From contig CAMZAC010000018.1 of NCBI GenBank assembly GCA_947304085.1, positions 1 through 8,792 of the forward strand: 8,792 nucleotides of DNA. Direction: 5' to 3'. Numbering within the stretch: the first letter of the stretch is position 1; every line of letters begins with the position of its first letter. Below are positions 6,861-8,792 of this stretch, one piece after another. This stretch comes from an uncultured Alphaproteobacteria bacterium (lineage in GTDB: Bacteria; Pseudomonadota; Alphaproteobacteria; Rs-D84). The position numbers were made by a program, and so were the translations under genes. A model generated the notes under the pieces. It searched no databases. It was not told where the DNA came from and was given only the letters and a program-made list of their open reading frames with translations.

Positions 6861-7194
6861 TTTTTATTTTGGCGATTTTTTCTAAAGCCTTGCGCATTTG
6901 GGCGCGCCCATCTTCGCGTTTACAGTCCAATATTGGCAAACGCGCAATAAATATATAATCCATATCGGGCAACATTAAATCTTCATTAAACGAAATCCAA
7001 TCGCGTAATAACCGCTTTGCACGGTTTCTGTGCACAGCCAATTTAAAAGTTTTTTTAGCTGCAATCAGACCAAATCGCGCATCGTTTATGAACTTCGCAG
7101 ATTTTGCTTTTGCAACAAAACAATCAGTGTGCGCAACAGGATCTTCACGCACAGTCAAAAAATCACTATGATTTCGTATGGTTTTACGTTTCAT
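6844..7194 (-). CDS. rnpA: RNase P protein component
   Basis: Basic protein subunit of RNase P, which assists the catalytic RNA in cleaving 5' leaders from pre-tRNAs. The 116-residue product contains the diagnostic block RFGLIAAKKTFKLAVHRNRAKRLLRDW at about 40-66, with the RNR motif at 56-58. It also has the C-terminal pattern DYIFIARLPILDC. Length and the highly basic composition fit the family. The ATG at 7194 gives the usual short N-terminus MKRKTIRNHSDF. The Shine-Dalgarno ahead of it is weak (AAAG). It overlaps yidD by 17 bp. rpmH, the ribosomal protein L34 gene often found just upstream, is absent from the 119-bp region before rnpA, which instead is shared with the divergent mreB. Confidence 0.93.
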   Translation of the reverse strand: MKRKTIRNHSDFLTVREDPVAHTDCFVAKAKSAKFINDARFGLIAAKKTFKLAVHRNRAKRLLRDWISFNEDLMLPDMDYIFIARLPILDCKREDGRAQMRKALEKIAKIKNEKQK

Positions 7195-7211
7195 GAGCTT
7201 TATGATACCAA

Positions 7212-7240
7212 AATATACAGATTTTCAAACAAAAAATCAA
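7212..7240 (-). promoter_or_regulatory. Promoter for rnpA-yidD
   Basis: On the minus strand TTGATT (7240-7235) and TATATT (7217-7212) are separated by 17 bp, matching the consensus at four and five of six positions. The leader to the rnpA ATG would be short, about 10 nt. It lies back-to-back with the mreB promoter, with 16 bp between the two -35 boxes. Confidence 0.5.
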
Positions 7241-7256
7241 AAATTATCTTGGGCAC

Positions 7257-8363
<1,107 letters not shown>

Positions 8364-8376
8364 AAAGGGTTTGCAT

Positions 8377-8697
8377 ATGATATTCCAAAAAAATTACATC
8401 ATAGATATAGAACAAGACGGGGCAATAATACATTGTTTTTCATGTGATTATTGTAAGCATAACCCGAAATGTTTGGGAATATTTTGTAAACTTCGTTGGG
8501 AACTTTATAAACTAGGTCTTAGCTACAAAGAAATATATAAAAATTATTACAGATATACAAATAATCGTATCCCTTTTCGTGGTTATGCTTTATCTTATGA
8601 TGATTTGAAGAAACAGAAAAACAAGTGGGACACCTTGCATGGTAATGTGCTTGTAAAAGAGGGCGCAATTATACTAAACAACCAATACACTAAATAA
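8377..8697 (+). CDS. Hypothetical small Cys-rich protein downstream of mreB
   Basis: I do not recognise this 106-residue protein. The ATG at 8377 is chosen because an AAAGGG ribosome site lies about 7 nt ahead and starts 13 bp after the mreB stop; the frame is open further upstream but only inside mreB. Five cysteines cluster at residues 20, 23, 26, 32 and 37 (pattern CxxCxxCx5Cx4C, with H19 and H28 nearby), which suggests a zinc-binding or iron-sulfur site. The rest is rich in Lys and Tyr (11 Tyr), with a basic helical stretch KLRWELYKLGLSYKEIYKNYYRY. There is no signal peptide or transmembrane segment, so a cytoplasmic location is likely. It is more AT-rich than mreB and is probably co-transcribed with it. 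Possible roles, such as nucleic-acid binding, are guesses. Confidence 0.75.
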   Translation: MIFQKNYIIDIEQDGAIIHCFSCDYCKHNPKCLGIFCKLRWELYKLGLSYKEIYKNYYRYTNNRIPFRGYALSYDDLKKQKNKWDTLHGNVLVKEGAIILNNQYTK

Positions 8698-8724
8698 AAA
8701 ATACGGGTGTATATGAGTATTTTT
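8697..8724 (+). terminator. Weak possible terminator after the mreB unit
   Basis: AAAAATAC (8697-8704) can pair with GTATTTTT (8717-8724) around a 12-nt loop, and the 3' arm ends in T residues. There is only one G-C pair, so the hairpin would be weak. It is listed because it is the only candidate between the Cys-rich gene and the next promoter. Confidence 0.25.
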
Positions 8725-8726
8725 AT

Positions 8727-8754
8727 TTGCAAATTTGAATTTTATTGTTATAAT
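8727..8754 (+). promoter_or_regulatory. Promoter for the right-edge tRNA
   Basis: TTGCAA at 8727-8732 and a perfect TATAAT at 8749-8754 are 16 bp apart. Initiation near 8761 would leave a leader of about 6 nt before the tRNA 5' end, closely resembling the arrangement at tRNA-Cys in this window. Confidence 0.65.
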
Positions 8755-8766
8755 CTGTTCTGTTTT

Positions 8767-8792
8767 GGACGGTTAGCTCAGTTGGCTAGAGC
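8767..8792 (+). tRNA. 5' part of a tRNA (truncated by window end, identity unknown)
   Basis: The last 26 bases match the start of a tRNA: a 7-nt acceptor strand GGACGGT (8767-8773), TA at positions 8-9, and a D arm GCTC-AGTTGGCTA-GAGC. The D-stem halves pair perfectly, and AGTTGGCTAGAGC is the standard D-loop signature. The anticodon lies beyond the window, so the amino acid cannot be assigned. Confidence 0.85.

Overview
The window is an AT-rich stretch of bacterial chromosome using the standard bacterial code (TGA ends both rnpA and yidD). The gene complement points to an alphaproteobacterium. The SspB is the long form with an alphaproteobacterial-type ClpX-binding tail (VSLDEFRKKK), and AccB carries the EAMKTFNPI biotinylation motif. 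The low GC, short intergenic gaps and unusual neighbours suggest a streamlined, possibly host-associated lineage, but I cannot name a genus from the sequence alone. Almost everything here is housekeeping. I see no transposase, phage gene, CRISPR array or obvious defence system.

Layout. (1) Positions 1-2762, minus strand: a tripartite efflux operon in the order tolC-like outer membrane channel, macA adaptor, macB ATPase. macB runs off the left edge. (2) 2763-4746, plus strand: tRNA-Cys(GCA), recF, sspB and a short, apparently broken ORF, closed by a strong 12-bp hairpin terminator that also serves the convergent accC. (3) 4747-7194, minus strand: rnpA and yidD overlap, then accB and accC follow from their own strong sigma70-type promoter. 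The -35 box of that promoter contains the yidD stop codon. (4) 7195-7313: a divergent promoter region for rnpA and mreB. (5) 7314-8697, plus strand: mreB followed at 13 bp by an unrecognised cysteine-rich small protein. (6) 8767-end: the first 26 nt of a second tRNA behind a good promoter.

How the genes work together. TolC/MacA/MacB would form one envelope-spanning exporter. recF serves recombinational repair and sspB serves ClpXP proteolysis; they share a transcript with tRNA-Cys. RnpA is the protein subunit of RNase P, which trims tRNA 5' ends, and YidD helps membrane protein insertion. AccB and AccC are the biotin carrier and biotin carboxylase of acetyl-CoA carboxylase. MreB is the rod-shape actin.

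The points most worth a second look are: the tRNA-Cys to recF junction (9 nt, no Shine-Dalgarno); the Cys-rich small protein where mreC is commonly found; the broken ORF after sspB; and the rnpA-yidD-accB-accC gene order with no adjacent rpmH or yidC.
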